Numbered from the stretch's first letter, positions 23,990 to 32,472 are shown. The stretch: 64,000 nucleotides of DNA from Spirosoma oryzae (GCF_003002825.1 NZ_PVTE01000013.1:124001-188000), one strand, 5' to 3'. Translations and numbers: made by a program. Notes: generated from the sequence alone by a model not told the origin.

Positions 23990-25249
23990 TTACAAATCGC
24001 TTAAGTAGTGCACGTATTGATCTTTCAGAATTATCACCGCAAGCTCTGAGTTACTGATAAGGGCATCGGGTGAAATTCCAGTTCGTGACTGGAATTCATC
24101 AACACTTACCTTGTCGTAAACCCCCAAGCTTATAAAATTTAGCAACCCTATCCGGCCATTTATTTCCTTGTCTTTCAAGTAGTTTTTTAGAATCTTCTTA
24201 TTGCTGGGTGTCAGCAATTTAGAAAGCATCTCAGTGAAGTTTGTCTGTTCTCGAGCTTGAGCGCTTAGTGTTGATAAGGTACTCTGTAGCAAAAAGTTTA
24301 CGCTAATTGGAGCAACTGCGGGTAGTTGATGGAATAGATCAACAGACATTATCACCGGCTGAAGTTCATCACTCAGCGTATGATAACTGTTTTTTAATGA
24401 AGGTGAATACATCGTCTGTTTCCACCAAAGCAGCTTACTCCGACGCTCAACAGCGATGAGCGATTTTAAAGAGTTGCCTAAGACCTGATCAAGCGCTTTT
24501 CTTAGGTCGGTTGCGAATTTATTTATAGGCGTTTCGACAGAAGCAGGTGAAAGTGAGCCACTGAACTGATTTAGTGTATTTTCAACAAATTCGACTATTC
24601 CATCTCCCGCAAGTTTCGAGAAATGAGCCCCCCACTGAGCGGGATGATTGTAAGGGTCATGGCCATTTGAAGTTCTTTGAGCTGCATTATTTAGTGCGGC
24701 CTTCAGCTTAGTATCAACAGTTTTGACTTCACCAAATTGCAAGCCTGTAATTTTGAGCGTTGGCACTCTAAGGCTGGGCTCCGTCTCGTCCAATGACCAT
24801 TGCTCTGCTGCGTCAGTTTCGACGAGATCTCCAAATTCATTGAGCAATCGTTCGATGATCGTTTTTTCACGGCCTAATTTAGCATAGGGATAGAAGTTGC
24901 TTCCTGCCAGATAAATTATACGTGCCAAGTCAACATCAGCAGTGCCAGTATTATATAGGGCATTGATTATCACAGCTCTAATTATCTGCACAGGCCTATC
25001 TGAAAACTTTGCGCGTAAGGCCTTCCAATGAGCTGAAATGATTGTCTCTACATCAATAACCGCAGGCTCATCGGTTGAGACGTCTGGATCCAGCGCCGTC
25101 AGAACGTATTGTTCAAGGAGGGAAGGCGTTGCCTTTAGTTTCGCTTCGAGATCCGCTATAGAGTTTTCTATGTTAGTAAGTCGCTCATCGCTGTCGCCTA
25201 TGTCCAGCAAGCCCGCCTGAAGTACGGGTTGTAAAAGGGGGTTCTCCAT
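23990..25249 (-). CDS. GTPase-associated system helical protein (GASH-like)
   Basis: 419 residues, nearly all helical. The start MENPLLQPVLQAGLLDIGDS leads into a coiled-coil-like NIENSIADLEAKLKATPS. ARIIYLAGSNFYPYAKLGRE and YNHPAQWGAHFSKLAGDGIV are the most distinctive segments. The C-terminus has IGLLNFISLGVYDKVSVDEF and ends VIILKDQYVHYLSDL. As first gene of an operon with two DO-GTPases and a GAP1-like protein it corresponds to the GASH (GTPase-associated system helical) component. No enzyme motif is present, so an adaptor or sensor role is likely. The family call depends mainly on context. Confidence 0.7.
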   Translation of the reverse strand: MENPLLQPVLQAGLLDIGDSDERLTNIENSIADLEAKLKATPSLLEQYVLTALDPDVSTDEPAVIDVETIISAHWKALRAKFSDRPVQIIRAVIINALYNTGTADVDLARIIYLAGSNFYPYAKLGREKTIIERLLNEFGDLVETDAAEQWSLDETEPSLRVPTLKITGLQFGEVKTVDTKLKAALNNAAQRTSNGHDPYNHPAQWGAHFSKLAGDGIVEFVENTLNQFSGSLSPASVETPINKFATDLRKALDQVLGNSLKSLIAVERRSKLLWWKQTMYSPSLKNSYHTLSDELQPVIMSVDLFHQLPAVAPISVNFLLQSTLSTLSAQAREQTNFTEMLSKLLTPSNKKILKNYLKDKEINGRIGLLNFISLGVYDKVSVDEFQSRTGISPDALISNSELAVIILKDQYVHYLSDL

Positions 25250-25600
25250 ACGAGACTAAATCGTTTGATTATAAAGGTTTGGAATTGTAGGAAAAGAAAT
25301 GCCAATTATAATGTCAATCTTGATATTATTACTTACCCTTTTATCAGAAGGTATCAGCTGATATAGTTACGTGTCTGAGTCAACCGTTTTATTCTTCTTA
25401 CGATCTTCTCGTCAAGGGCGATATAATTATACGAAGATTAATCATGATATAATTGTTCTGAGAGCTTGTGTGGCCGACACGGCATCGGAAAGCCACATAC
25501 AACAAAGTGTTTGGTACCGGTTGACTGATAGCCAATCAAACCGGCTGAACGGACAGACTGTTGGTGCTGGATCTTTACTGATCTGCGGACGTAGGGCACA
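25250..25600. other. Upstream region of the conflict operon
   Basis: Noncoding, with a short AT-rich stretch just upstream of 25249 that should hold the operon promoter. A plus-strand open frame at 25371-25634 has no protein-like composition and is left out. Confidence 0.5.
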
Positions 25601-25603
25601 AAA

Positions 25604-25632
25604 AAAAGTCTTACCGGTAAAGTCAGACTTTT
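25604..25632 (-). terminator. Terminator behind the tRNA-like sequence
   Basis: Arms at 25604-25611 and 25625-25632 with a 13-base loop; on the minus strand the stem is followed by T. It sits nine bases past the 3' end of the tRNA-like remnant and fits a native tRNA terminator. Confidence 0.5.
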
Positions 25633-25640
25633 GAATTTAA

Positions 25641-25712
25641 GCTAGGGTAGGGATCGACCCCACGACCATAGGCTTGAGTGAATCTACGCTCTTCCAACTG
25701 AGCTGTGTTGAC
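25641..25712 (-). pseudogene. Degenerate tRNA gene (intact D- and T-arms, broken acceptor)
   Basis: On the minus strand it shows a good D-arm (AGCTCAGTTGGAAGAGC, about 25686-25702) and a T-arm (GTGGGGTCGATCCCTAC, about 25647-25663) at the right spacing. The anticodon arm has one extra base and a mismatch, so no anticodon can be assigned. The 5' acceptor strand does not pair with the 3' strand, as if the 5' end had been replaced. A terminator follows. This is what remains when an element integrates into a tRNA gene, and it marks a likely attachment site between the conflict operon and the replication module. Confidence 0.6.
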
Positions 25713-25839
25713 TTATAGCCGCCAGATAGCATCAGAATCGTCTGTGGAAATATTGTTTTTTTATGTAATTCCAACAGCGGCAAAGCAAAGTCATCTTATG
25801 AGGAATGCTTCGCTTTGTCGCTGTTATTGGAGTGAAAAA

Positions 25840-26160
25840 CTATCCGAAGTTAAGGGCGATGTTAGCCCACATATCAGCTGTCCCCTCCCACATCTGCGCC
25901 GTACGTAGTTTGCTCAGTGCTTTCACTGCCAGTTGCTGCTGTTCCAGATAAGGTGAGTTATCCGAGAGGGCTATCAGCCGCTCCGTACAGTTGGCTCGGC
26001 TATTGGCTGGGGCGCTTCGGCTGTCTGCTGATCCTGGTGGCTTCCTATGCCGGAGGAGTGTCCTGGGGCTGGTAGCGTCGACGGGGGTACTTATCGCACT
26101 GAGTGTTTCGGCGAGCGGTGTTGCCGGGGCTGCTTCTGATTTGGTGGTTTGCTTTGCCAT
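25840..26160 (-). CDS. Small unknown mobile-element protein, 106 residues
   Basis: The ATG at 26160 gives MAKQTTKSEAAPATPLAETL; the C-terminal half reads CTERLIALSDNSPYLEQQQL and KLRTAQMWEGTADMWANIAL, which looks like real helical protein. The middle (residues 30-55) is Pro/Arg/Ser-rich and could be a frameshifted patch. It lies among decayed replication genes. Family not recognised. Confidence 0.45.
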   Translation of the reverse strand: MAKQTTKSEAAPATPLAETLSAISTPVDATSPRTLLRHRKPPGSADSRSAPANSRANCTERLIALSDNSPYLEQQQLAVKALSKLRTAQMWEGTADMWANIALNFG

Positions 26161-26736
26161 TACTTGAGGTGGGGCGGTTCAGCGCGCCCTACGCACTGAA
26201 ATGAAACGATGTAATCGGCAGCCATTAAAAACGTCAACCGCGTTCTTATCGTCAATGACCAACTGAATCGCGCTGGAGCTAATGCTTGTCGTGTCGGTCT
26301 GGCACCTGCTGAAGTGCGTGAAGGAAACTTATCAACTGCCGTCGCATTTGCTGGTTACTGCGTCGACTAGGAATGACGTTTGGGTGCTGTGGCGTATTGG
26401 TCGGGCATACTGACCAAAGCAAAAGATATTCTGACATTTTAAATATAAAATCTCTCATATTTTAATGCTTATGATAGTTAAGTATTTTGGTGAGAACGTA
26501 CACAAGCGCTAATTGTGTCATGGTTATTGAAAGACTTGACTACAGTTCGTTGAGTTCTGAACTCGGTCTGTCAGCCTCTACGACGGTCGATATTGATAAT
26601 GCTAACCAGCGCAGCCTGCACGTGCATCAGGCTTATTGGTGGTAGCCTGCCAGGCTGGCTGACCAGCAGCCTACGGGCTTAAACCTACTGGCCGATACAC
26701 CCTATACTCCCCAAGCCAATATGCCGGACCACCTGG
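26161..26736. other. Decayed noncoding stretch
   Basis: No frame here looks coding on either strand. It probably is eroded element DNA between the small gene at 25.8 kb and the DnaB fossil. Confidence 0.4.
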
Positions 26737-27300
26737 TTATTTTCGTCGTTGCCACCACCGAACCGGCCAAGCCCCGAGTCTCTGTCGACTAGCAAAGCTG
26801 GTAGTATGAAGTGGTAGCGGGGCTGGTACCGGCATCAACGTTCCTAAAGGTTGTGATTCCCTACTGGTACGTGCTGCTAGTGTTATGTCTGTACAGGTCA
26901 GTGCATCACGGGGTGATGACGAATAAACTGCCCCGTCGACGGGTTCTGATCCGATGGCTGGCCGGTAGATAAAGGGTTCGCGGTTGATGACCGAGTTAGA
27001 GAGTCTACCCGAAGCGGTGGCCAGCAGCCGCTTAATGTACAACTCCCTTAGGTAGTGATACTCTGGGCCATCAGCCCGCTTTCTGTCAAGTAGCCCAGTT
27101 TTTTAAGATTGGTGGAATCCATAACAATGCCTAGCCCAGTACGGCCCAGTTCGGATATCACCGAAAACAGGTGTACCTGCTCGCCCCGATCGTATACATC
27201 CAGTAGCGCCTGATGGACGCTGGCGTGTTCGGTGTTGTAGAAAACTTCGCCATCGCCCAGCAAGGCGCGAGTGGTAAAACGGTGATGGAGTAATCGAGCA
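26737..27300 (-). pseudogene. Fossil of a DnaB-like replicative helicase (N-terminal domain only)
   Basis: From about 27300 to 27048 the frame reads ALLGDGEVFYNTEHASVHQA, LLDVYDRGEQVHLFSVISEL and GRTGLG, the DnaB N-terminal domain signature. It ends at a TAA near 27048, but a neighbouring frame continues with PEYHYLRELYIKRLLATASG, the next DnaB segment. The following part decays, and the C-terminal RecA-like motor with its Walker motifs is absent. It is therefore a truncated, frameshifted relic. With the initiator gene upstream on the same strand it forms the usual phage replication pair. Confidence 0.7.
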
Positions 27301-27426
27301 GAACTAACAGCATTTTGCGCTTGGCTACCCGGTCTCCGAGCAGCAGGTGAACTTTATCCGTCCTGTCCATATCCACCGTGGGGGTGGGCCTAGAGAATAT
27401 TAGCGATTTAGATATGGTCATAGGTT

Positions 27427-27689
27427 TTAATTACGGGTGCTAGTAAATGACCTGCTGGAGTCAATCTGATAGGGCAGGAACGACGTTTCACGCAGTCGTC
27501 CGTGGGGGCGGTAGGCCCACAGTGGAGGCAGGGGTACCCCGCCCGTCAGTTCGACATGCTGGTTGTGCTGTTCCCAGTCGGCTATTGCTTCGGGGTCAAT
27601 CTGCTGGCTGCTGTGCGCCGGGCGTGGTAGGCGCTCTGATCGCGGAAGGCGGGGTCTTCGGACCACGCCACGAATGGATGCTGGGGCAT
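27427..27689 (-). pseudogene. Small frameshifted gene behind the replication initiator
   Basis: It starts with ATG at 27689, three bases after the initiator stop, reading MPQHPFVAWSEDPAFRDQSA. Near 27590 that frame stops, and the adjoining frame continues with DPEAIADWEQHNQHVELTGG and PLPPLWAYRPHGRLRETSF up to the stop at 27427. One small indel would restore about 86 residues. I do not recognise the product. Confidence 0.45.
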
Positions 27690-27692
27690 GGG

Positions 27693-28778
27693 TCAGTCGA
27701 TCTCGTAGCTGCCGAAATCAACCGGGCGGTTAGGATCGTAGGGAGCGCCTTTGACCGGGGCCGGTCGCCGGTTGACGGCATCGCGCATATCGCTGGCGAA
27801 AAATTCCAGCAGCCTGCCCAAGTTGCGCTGACTGCGGATGTCCTCGTTCATCGCCCGCTGCTCGATGAAGGCGTCAACGAATGACTCGTCGATGCGGACT
27901 TTGTGCTGCATGGCGAAGGTTTCGCTCCGTGTTCCCCGGTAGATGTCCAGAATGATTTTCTTCAGGCTGGCCTTCGACTGGTCAGCGTTCATGTACTGGC
28001 ACCAGACCTCATCGGCGGGAATGATCTGCTGGGGACTTAGCGATGCTCTATTCCGCAGGACAAAATCAGGAAGAGGAAAGGAAGAAGAAGGAGGTGGGGG
28101 GGCTGAAGGTTGCGCTTGCTCAAGTTTCGGCTCGTCGCTTACCACCCCACTACTTACTTCCTTATCTACAAACATTCTATTTACTATAATACTGGTAATT
28201 GCGTTTTTGTCAATTGCAACTGACGTTTTTGTCAAATGGCCATAAGGCTCATTTTGGCCATTTGACAAACCTGTCAATTGGCCATTTGACAAATCTGTCA
28301 AATGCGAATCCGGCTCGTTTTGGCCATTTGACAAATTTGTCAAATGGGGGTCTATGGGCGTGGTCGGCTGGGGGTCGGGCGTCTGATCGGCCAGCTCGTC
28401 GTCGTCAATATTCTGTAGCTGCCGCATCACCTCGGCGGGGATATTGATGGTAGAGATCGTGTCGGTGAGCGGTACGCTGGTCTGATCGGCGACGGTATAG
28501 AACCGGGTTCGATTGTGGCGGACAGCGTTAAAGTTGCCGACCAGGATAGCCTTCTGTTTGACGAGTGAATTCAGGATGCGGTAGAGCGTGCGCTCGGTTT
28601 TCCAGTAAGGGAAGTACCCCACCATTCGGTGTACGGGCATCCGAACCCACGTATGCCCTCGGTGATAATGAAGGCCGTTTGCTGCGTTACCAGCCTGCCA
28701 TATACGGAGGCTTTGTAGAAGAATTGCTTCGTGGAGTCCGAACTTACCGGCTTCCTGCACGTCAAAACTGTGAGTCAT
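27693..28778 (-). CDS. Phage-type replication initiator (O-protein-like) with internal repeats
   Basis: 361 residues. The N-terminal 110 residues form a winged-helix-like DNA-binding part: LHEAILLQSLRIWQAGNAAN, GHTWVRMPVHRMVGYFPYWK, TLYRILNSLVKQKAILVGNF, RTRFYTVAD. This layout is typical of Bacteroidota phage and plasmid initiator proteins that open an origin and load DnaB. The middle (about 135-190) repeats LTNLSNGQ-like units; at DNA level these are near-exact 15-mers that could be origin iterons. The C-terminal part (DEVWCQYMNADQSKASLKKI) is helical. It is followed by a small broken gene and a DnaB fossil, so the replication module is no longer whole. Confidence 0.75.
   Translation of the reverse strand: MTHSFDVQEAGKFGLHEAILLQSLRIWQAGNAANGLHYHRGHTWVRMPVHRMVGYFPYWKTERTLYRILNSLVKQKAILVGNFNAVRHNRTRFYTVADQTSVPLTDTISTINIPAEVMRQLQNIDDDELADQTPDPQPTTPIDPHLTNLSNGQNEPDSHLTDLSNGQLTGLSNGQNEPYGHLTKTSVAIDKNAITSIIVNRMFVDKEVSSGVVSDEPKLEQAQPSAPPPPSSSFPLPDFVLRNRASLSPQQIIPADEVWCQYMNADQSKASLKKIILDIYRGTRSETFAMQHKVRIDESFVDAFIEQRAMNEDIRSQRNLGRLLEFFASDMRDAVNRRPAPVKGAPYDPNRPVDFGSYEID
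28205..28346. repeat. Iteron-like repeats inside the initiator gene (candidate origin)
   Basis: The 15-mer TGGCCATTTGACAAA occurs exactly at 28255-28269, 28279-28293 and 28321-28335, and as its reverse complement at 28228-28242. Shorter variants (TTGTCAATTG, CTGTCAAATG) fill the gaps. Identity extends to synonymous positions, which is more than the protein repeat demands. In phage lambda the origin iterons also lie within the O initiator gene. Confidence 0.6.
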
Positions 28779-28805
28779 AGCGTTGGTTTTTTGGGGCGAG
28801 TGAGT

Positions 28806-29021
28806 CTAGCATATACAAGCTGGGGGAAGCTTAAAAAGCCCATCACGCAACAGTGTGATGATGGGCGGTAATGGTGAGGTCAGGCGGCTGCAGCAACGCT
28901 TGGCCATCGACAGCACCTTTGTTTCTCGCTGCTGGCTTTCGGCGGTCTGCTGGCTGATATAGGCCAGTAGATGCTCACTATGACCTTCTGTAAACCGGTG
29001 AATTGTTGTCGTATTGTTCAT
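28806..29021 (-). CDS. Small early gene divergent from the repressor
   Basis: The ATG at 29021 gives MNNTTTIHRFTEGHSEHLLA and QQTAESQQRETKVLSMAKRC. The end of the frame runs into a hairpin with T tract on the minus strand (arms near 28838-28845 and 28858-28865), so a frameshift may have altered the true C-terminus. It stands where phage early regulators lie, with a copy of the 9-mer operator 18 bases upstream of its start. Function unknown. Confidence 0.45.
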   Translation of the reverse strand: MNNTTTIHRFTEGHSEHLLAYISQQTAESQQRETKVLSMAKRCCSRLTSPLPPIITLLRDGLFKLPPACIC

Positions 29022-29419
29022 ATTATGGCAATAGTATCTTGTACATATAGATGGGTAAAAAAAATAACCTCGGTTGTTTAGTTAGATGCTGGAATTATTT
29101 CGGCCCAGTTTGCAGACTCCGGTAAGAATCCACATATAAGTTTGCATGTTAATCTCCTTTCATGGGGCATAGTAAAAGGCGTGAGGAATGGCAGTAAATT
29201 TCCTATCTGCGCGATGTGGCTTTGATTTAGCTTGTTCCATATTTTTGATCGATTTCGTGTGTTCAGATAAAAGTTTATGTTCTTCTTCGCTAATAAGCAT
29301 GACTAGTTGCTATTTTTGGTATCACGAAGTCGATATAGTATTGGCAAAAATATGTACAAGTTTATATTATGTACAATCTTGTTCGTTCTTAAATTTCCAT
29401 GACCACTCACTGAGCGTAT
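29022..29419. promoter_or_regulatory. Divergent control region with three copies of TATGTACAA
   Basis: The 9-mer occurs at 29351-29359 and 29368-29376, just before the repressor gene, and in reverse at 29039-29047, just before the divergent small gene. Spacing of the first two is 17 bases, near two helical turns. This is what an operator set for a CI-like repressor acting on its own and the opposing promoter looks like. No other coding frame is convincing here. Confidence 0.6.
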
Positions 29420-30127
29420 ATGCAGGATGCACAACTTACTAAAGGTGAACGGCTTCGCAAGCTGCGCCTTCAGTTAGGCTATAACCAGACCGAGTTCGGT
29501 AACGAATTGCAGCGGGTGGGCATTCCTGTTGCTCAGAACTACCTATCCAAAATTGAGAAAGGTGAACGTAATATGGGTTCCGACGTGCAAACGCGCATCG
29601 AAGCCCGGTTCAATATCCGTCCCCAGTGGCTCAATGAGGGTATTGGTGAAATGTTCGTCAATGGTGAAGCCCCGTCGATGGCTCCGCTCACCGAACAACG
29701 TCAGGAGCAGATAAAAAAGGCGCTCGGTAGTTTGCCTAGCCGTATCGCCCGGCAACAGACACCGACTTGGGTATCGGTTCGGGAGCGTAGTCTGTTCCTG
29801 CGCGAATCTGAGCATGTGCTGCTGCGCCGGGCCGGACTGCCCCAGATCGCCGAGCGTACCTACGGCTTCGAGGTGGCAGACGGCTCGATGATGCTCCGCT
29901 TTCCAATCGGTGCATACCTGATTTGTACTCTCACCCATGTCAGTGAACTCGTTAGAGGACTGGCTTACGTGCTGGCCACCAATGAGCAGTTATACATCGC
30001 CCAATTTGAAGGTATCAGAGAGGAGAACATACAACTAGGGTATCTCAACGATAGTCGGAAAGATATGATTCAGGTTGCCGCTGTCCGGGGCGCTTACCAC
30101 ATCGAACTGATGCTGGTAAAGCCCTGA
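29420..30127 (+). CDS. CI-like phage repressor (XRE HTH plus S24-like domain)
   Basis: 235 residues. An N-terminal XRE helix-turn-helix (KGERLRKLRLQLGYNQTEFG, AQNYLSKIEKGERNMG) is followed by a linker with PQWLNEGIGEMFVNG and a C-terminal LexA/S24-like fold (FEVADGSMMLRFPIGAYLIC). The usual catalytic Ser in GDSM is present in the DGSM motif; the catalytic Lys cannot be placed with certainty. Such repressors keep an integrated element silent and are inactivated under DNA damage. It is divergent from the replication module with matching operator-like 9-mers, and a strong terminator follows. It appears intact, though the genes it would control are mostly broken. Confidence 0.85.
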   Translation: MQDAQLTKGERLRKLRLQLGYNQTEFGNELQRVGIPVAQNYLSKIEKGERNMGSDVQTRIEARFNIRPQWLNEGIGEMFVNGEAPSMAPLTEQRQEQIKKALGSLPSRIARQQTPTWVSVRERSLFLRESEHVLLRRAGLPQIAERTYGFEVADGSMMLRFPIGAYLICTLTHVSELVRGLAYVLATNEQLYIAQFEGIREENIQLGYLNDSRKDMIQVAAVRGAYHIELMLVKP

Positions 30128-30149
30128 CCTGACCCAACTACAGAAACGG

Positions 30150-30178
30150 AAACGGCCTCTTTCGGAGGCCGTTTTTTT
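30150..30178 (+). terminator. Rho-independent terminator of the repressor gene
   Basis: Ten-base arms at 30150-30159 and 30165-30174 around a five-base loop, followed by T7, 23 bases after the stop codon. Confidence 0.8.
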
Positions 30179-30886
30179 AGAGGTATACAGAAGGATTAGA
30201 CAAGCTTATGCTGGCAGGTAAGCAGTAGAGCGTCCTGATGTCCCAGAGACTTGACGCTGGTTTAATAGACGCCGAGTTGCTCGATCAATAGTAGAGATCA
30301 TTCAGGACGAGGCTAGATAAGGTTAACATATTCATCAGGTCATTGTGTTGAATAAGTAGAGTACTATCGCCGGACGGTACCAAACATGACTTAAGATAGG
30401 GATAGCAATGCATCATTTTATGTTGGGCAGTTTTCATACTTCCTGTAAAGAGCAAAAGAGCCCTAAAGTACGTATCTGTCTACCTCAGCAAAAAATCGGC
30501 TTCGCTTATATATCGGTCCTTTGTCACTAAAAAAGCCATTTTTGGTGACATTAAAAATTCGGCTACTTTGCAATTGATCGACCCGTTAGGGGCTGTAAAC
30601 CCGCCCGATTGCGGGCTGGGAACGCGCCCGTACTACCATATTATAAATAGAATTTTCCGGATTTTTCGGGGGGGGTGTTTGAGCAATGTTTGAGCAAAAA
30701 GGAAAAATGCCCTCTTACGCAACGCAGAGAGCATTTTTGACCCGTATTATGAATACAACCTGAATTGAAAAATCCTGTTTCCAACAGTAATAGTACTACT
30801 GAATACATGCCAAAATTGTTGAATAAAAAGAAATAATTCAACTATTCGGATAGGATTAACCTAAATAAAATAGTTTACGAATACGG
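30179..30886. other. Noncoding right edge of the element
   Basis: About 700 bases without a convincing gene. It contains a GC-rich structured stretch at 30575-30640 (stem 30603-30607 / 30612-30616) with a tRNA-Tyr-like CTGTAAA loop upstream. A terminator-like hairpin lies at 30703-30738. The change from decayed element DNA to core genes seems to happen here. Confidence 0.4.
30703..30738. terminator. Bidirectional terminator hairpin
   Basis: Arms with A5/T5 ends at 30703-30710 and 30731-30738, with a weaker inner CTCT/AGAG pairing. It would insulate the DUF389 gene end from the element. Confidence 0.55.
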
Positions 30887-32290
30887 TTACTCAACGATAA
30901 GCTTGACGCGGTTACTCTTTGTACGGCTGCGTAGCCAGTTTTCAATCCGCTTTTTTTCAGTTGCCGTATGGGGGCGGCTGAACCGGGCGTAGACAAGCAA
31001 GAGCGTATCGGGCCTGGTGCTGGTAGCTGTCATGAGTAAGGCACGGGATGCCGTAAACGTCCGTACGTCAGGCAGTAACGTCTTCAACTCGTCGCGCAGG
31101 TCAGCGACGGGCAGACGCGACAGCTGGGTTTGTTCGATCTGTCGGCGCAGTGAATCGATGGTGTGGTCTTTACGCGCAATCGACGCCTGACTGTACTGAA
31201 TAACCTGGTCGGTGATGGTCGACGTGATGGCATCGACGTCTACGTTGGCGTCTTTAAAATTTCCCTGCTTGATGACCAGATTTGTGTTGTCGAGACCATA
31301 ACTGGGCATGGTCGATTTGAGTTGTGCGAGCGAGTCGGGTAGGAGCGGTTCACCGACAAGCGTTAATTCAACGACGGGTTGGTTGCGGTGGAAGCGGGCT
31401 TTGTAGCCGATCAGTTGCCGGGTCTGCGAATTGAATTCTTCGTCGACAAAGCGCTTGACGTTCTGCTCGAATATTGTTTTACGAACAATCTGATAGCCCA
31501 GGTACGTGCTGGGAACGATCGCAATGACGACGGCTATCCAGATCGTGGTTCGGACGCGTCGTTCGATCTGGGCTGATGGGTACGGCTTCTGTTTGTAGCC
31601 CAGGAAGCGAACGATCAGGAATGCACTCAGACTGATACAGACGCTATTGATCAGGAACAGATAAAAGGCACCCGCGAAATAGATCGGGTTGCCGGTTGCG
31701 ATGGCGTAGCCCGCCGTACAGAGGGGCGGCATAAGCGCGGTTGCAATGGCAACGCCCGGTATAACGTTACCGACTTTTTCCCGGCGCGACCCGGCAATGA
31801 TACCCGCCAAACCGCCGAAGAACGCGATGAACGTGTCCCAGACGGTGGGCGAGGTGCGGTCCAGTAATTCTGACTGCGCTACGTGCAGTGGACTAATCAG
31901 GAAATAAAGCGTTGAGGCAATCAGGCTGAACAACACCGCAATGGCCAGATTTTTTAGCGCCCGCAGTATCATGTCGAGGTCGTTGATACCGACGCCCAGC
32001 CCAATTCCCATGATCGGACCCATTAATGGGGAGATAAGCATAGCCCCCGTAATCGCTGCGGTCGAGTTGATGTTCAGCCCGATGGAGGCAATCAGGATGG
32101 CGAAGATCAGCGCCCAGAGGTTGATTCCCCGGAATTCGATACCCCGGCTGATCGACTGAACAACCGCTTCCTGGTCGTCTTTGTCGTCGTCCAGACTAAA
32201 GCGGTCGTGAAGAAATCGTCGGAAGGCGACCCAAAAACTGGTGTTAGCAGGGGGGGACGAATTGGAGACAGGCTTCTGAGTTGGTGTCAT
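30887..32290 (-). CDS. DUF389 inner-membrane protein
   Basis: 467 residues. The membrane half has the DUF389 hallmark AITGAMLISPLMGPIMGIGL with GVGINDLDMILRALKN, then several hydrophobic helices (VLFSLIASTLYFLISPL, FIAFFGGLAGIIAGSRREK, GVAIATALMPPLCTAGYAIA, GAFYLFLINSVCISLSAFL, TIWIAVVIAIVPSTYLGY). After about residue 270 a soluble domain with VVELTLVGEPLLP follows, probably periplasmic. The family is widespread and its function is not established. It is divergent from the DUF2254 gene. Confidence 0.85.
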   Translation of the reverse strand: MTPTQKPVSNSSPPANTSFWVAFRRFLHDRFSLDDDKDDQEAVVQSISRGIEFRGINLWALIFAILIASIGLNINSTAAITGAMLISPLMGPIMGIGLGVGINDLDMILRALKNLAIAVLFSLIASTLYFLISPLHVAQSELLDRTSPTVWDTFIAFFGGLAGIIAGSRREKVGNVIPGVAIATALMPPLCTAGYAIATGNPIYFAGAFYLFLINSVCISLSAFLIVRFLGYKQKPYPSAQIERRVRTTIWIAVVIAIVPSTYLGYQIVRKTIFEQNVKRFVDEEFNSQTRQLIGYKARFHRNQPVVELTLVGEPLLPDSLAQLKSTMPSYGLDNTNLVIKQGNFKDANVDVDAITSTITDQVIQYSQASIARKDHTIDSLRRQIEQTQLSRLPVADLRDELKTLLPDVRTFTASRALLMTATSTRPDTLLLVYARFSRPHTATEKKRIENWLRSRTKSNRVKLIVE

Positions 32291-32472
32291 AGATGGATAG
32301 GGGATAGGTGAAAAAACTGGACATACATGACCAGACCGTTCTATGGTAACGCCCTACTTCCGGTCAGTGTTGCGGTTCTGAGTGACCTCCTGGCTGTACA
32401 TGTCGTTGCCGGAAGGTGCGCGGAGACACACTACAGAAGAATACCTGGTCAAGTTCCGGGAGCTATATCAGT

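Noticed and set aside
25371-25634. Plus-strand 87-residue frame upstream of the conflict operon
   Set aside because: No start context, unnatural composition, and its end runs through the terminator hairpin and next to the tRNA-like sequence.
9233-30886. Insertion sequence or integrase gene to explain the island
   Set aside because: No transposase, serine or tyrosine recombinase motif could be recognised in any frame, so integration is inferred only from tRNA-like scars and phage-type genes.
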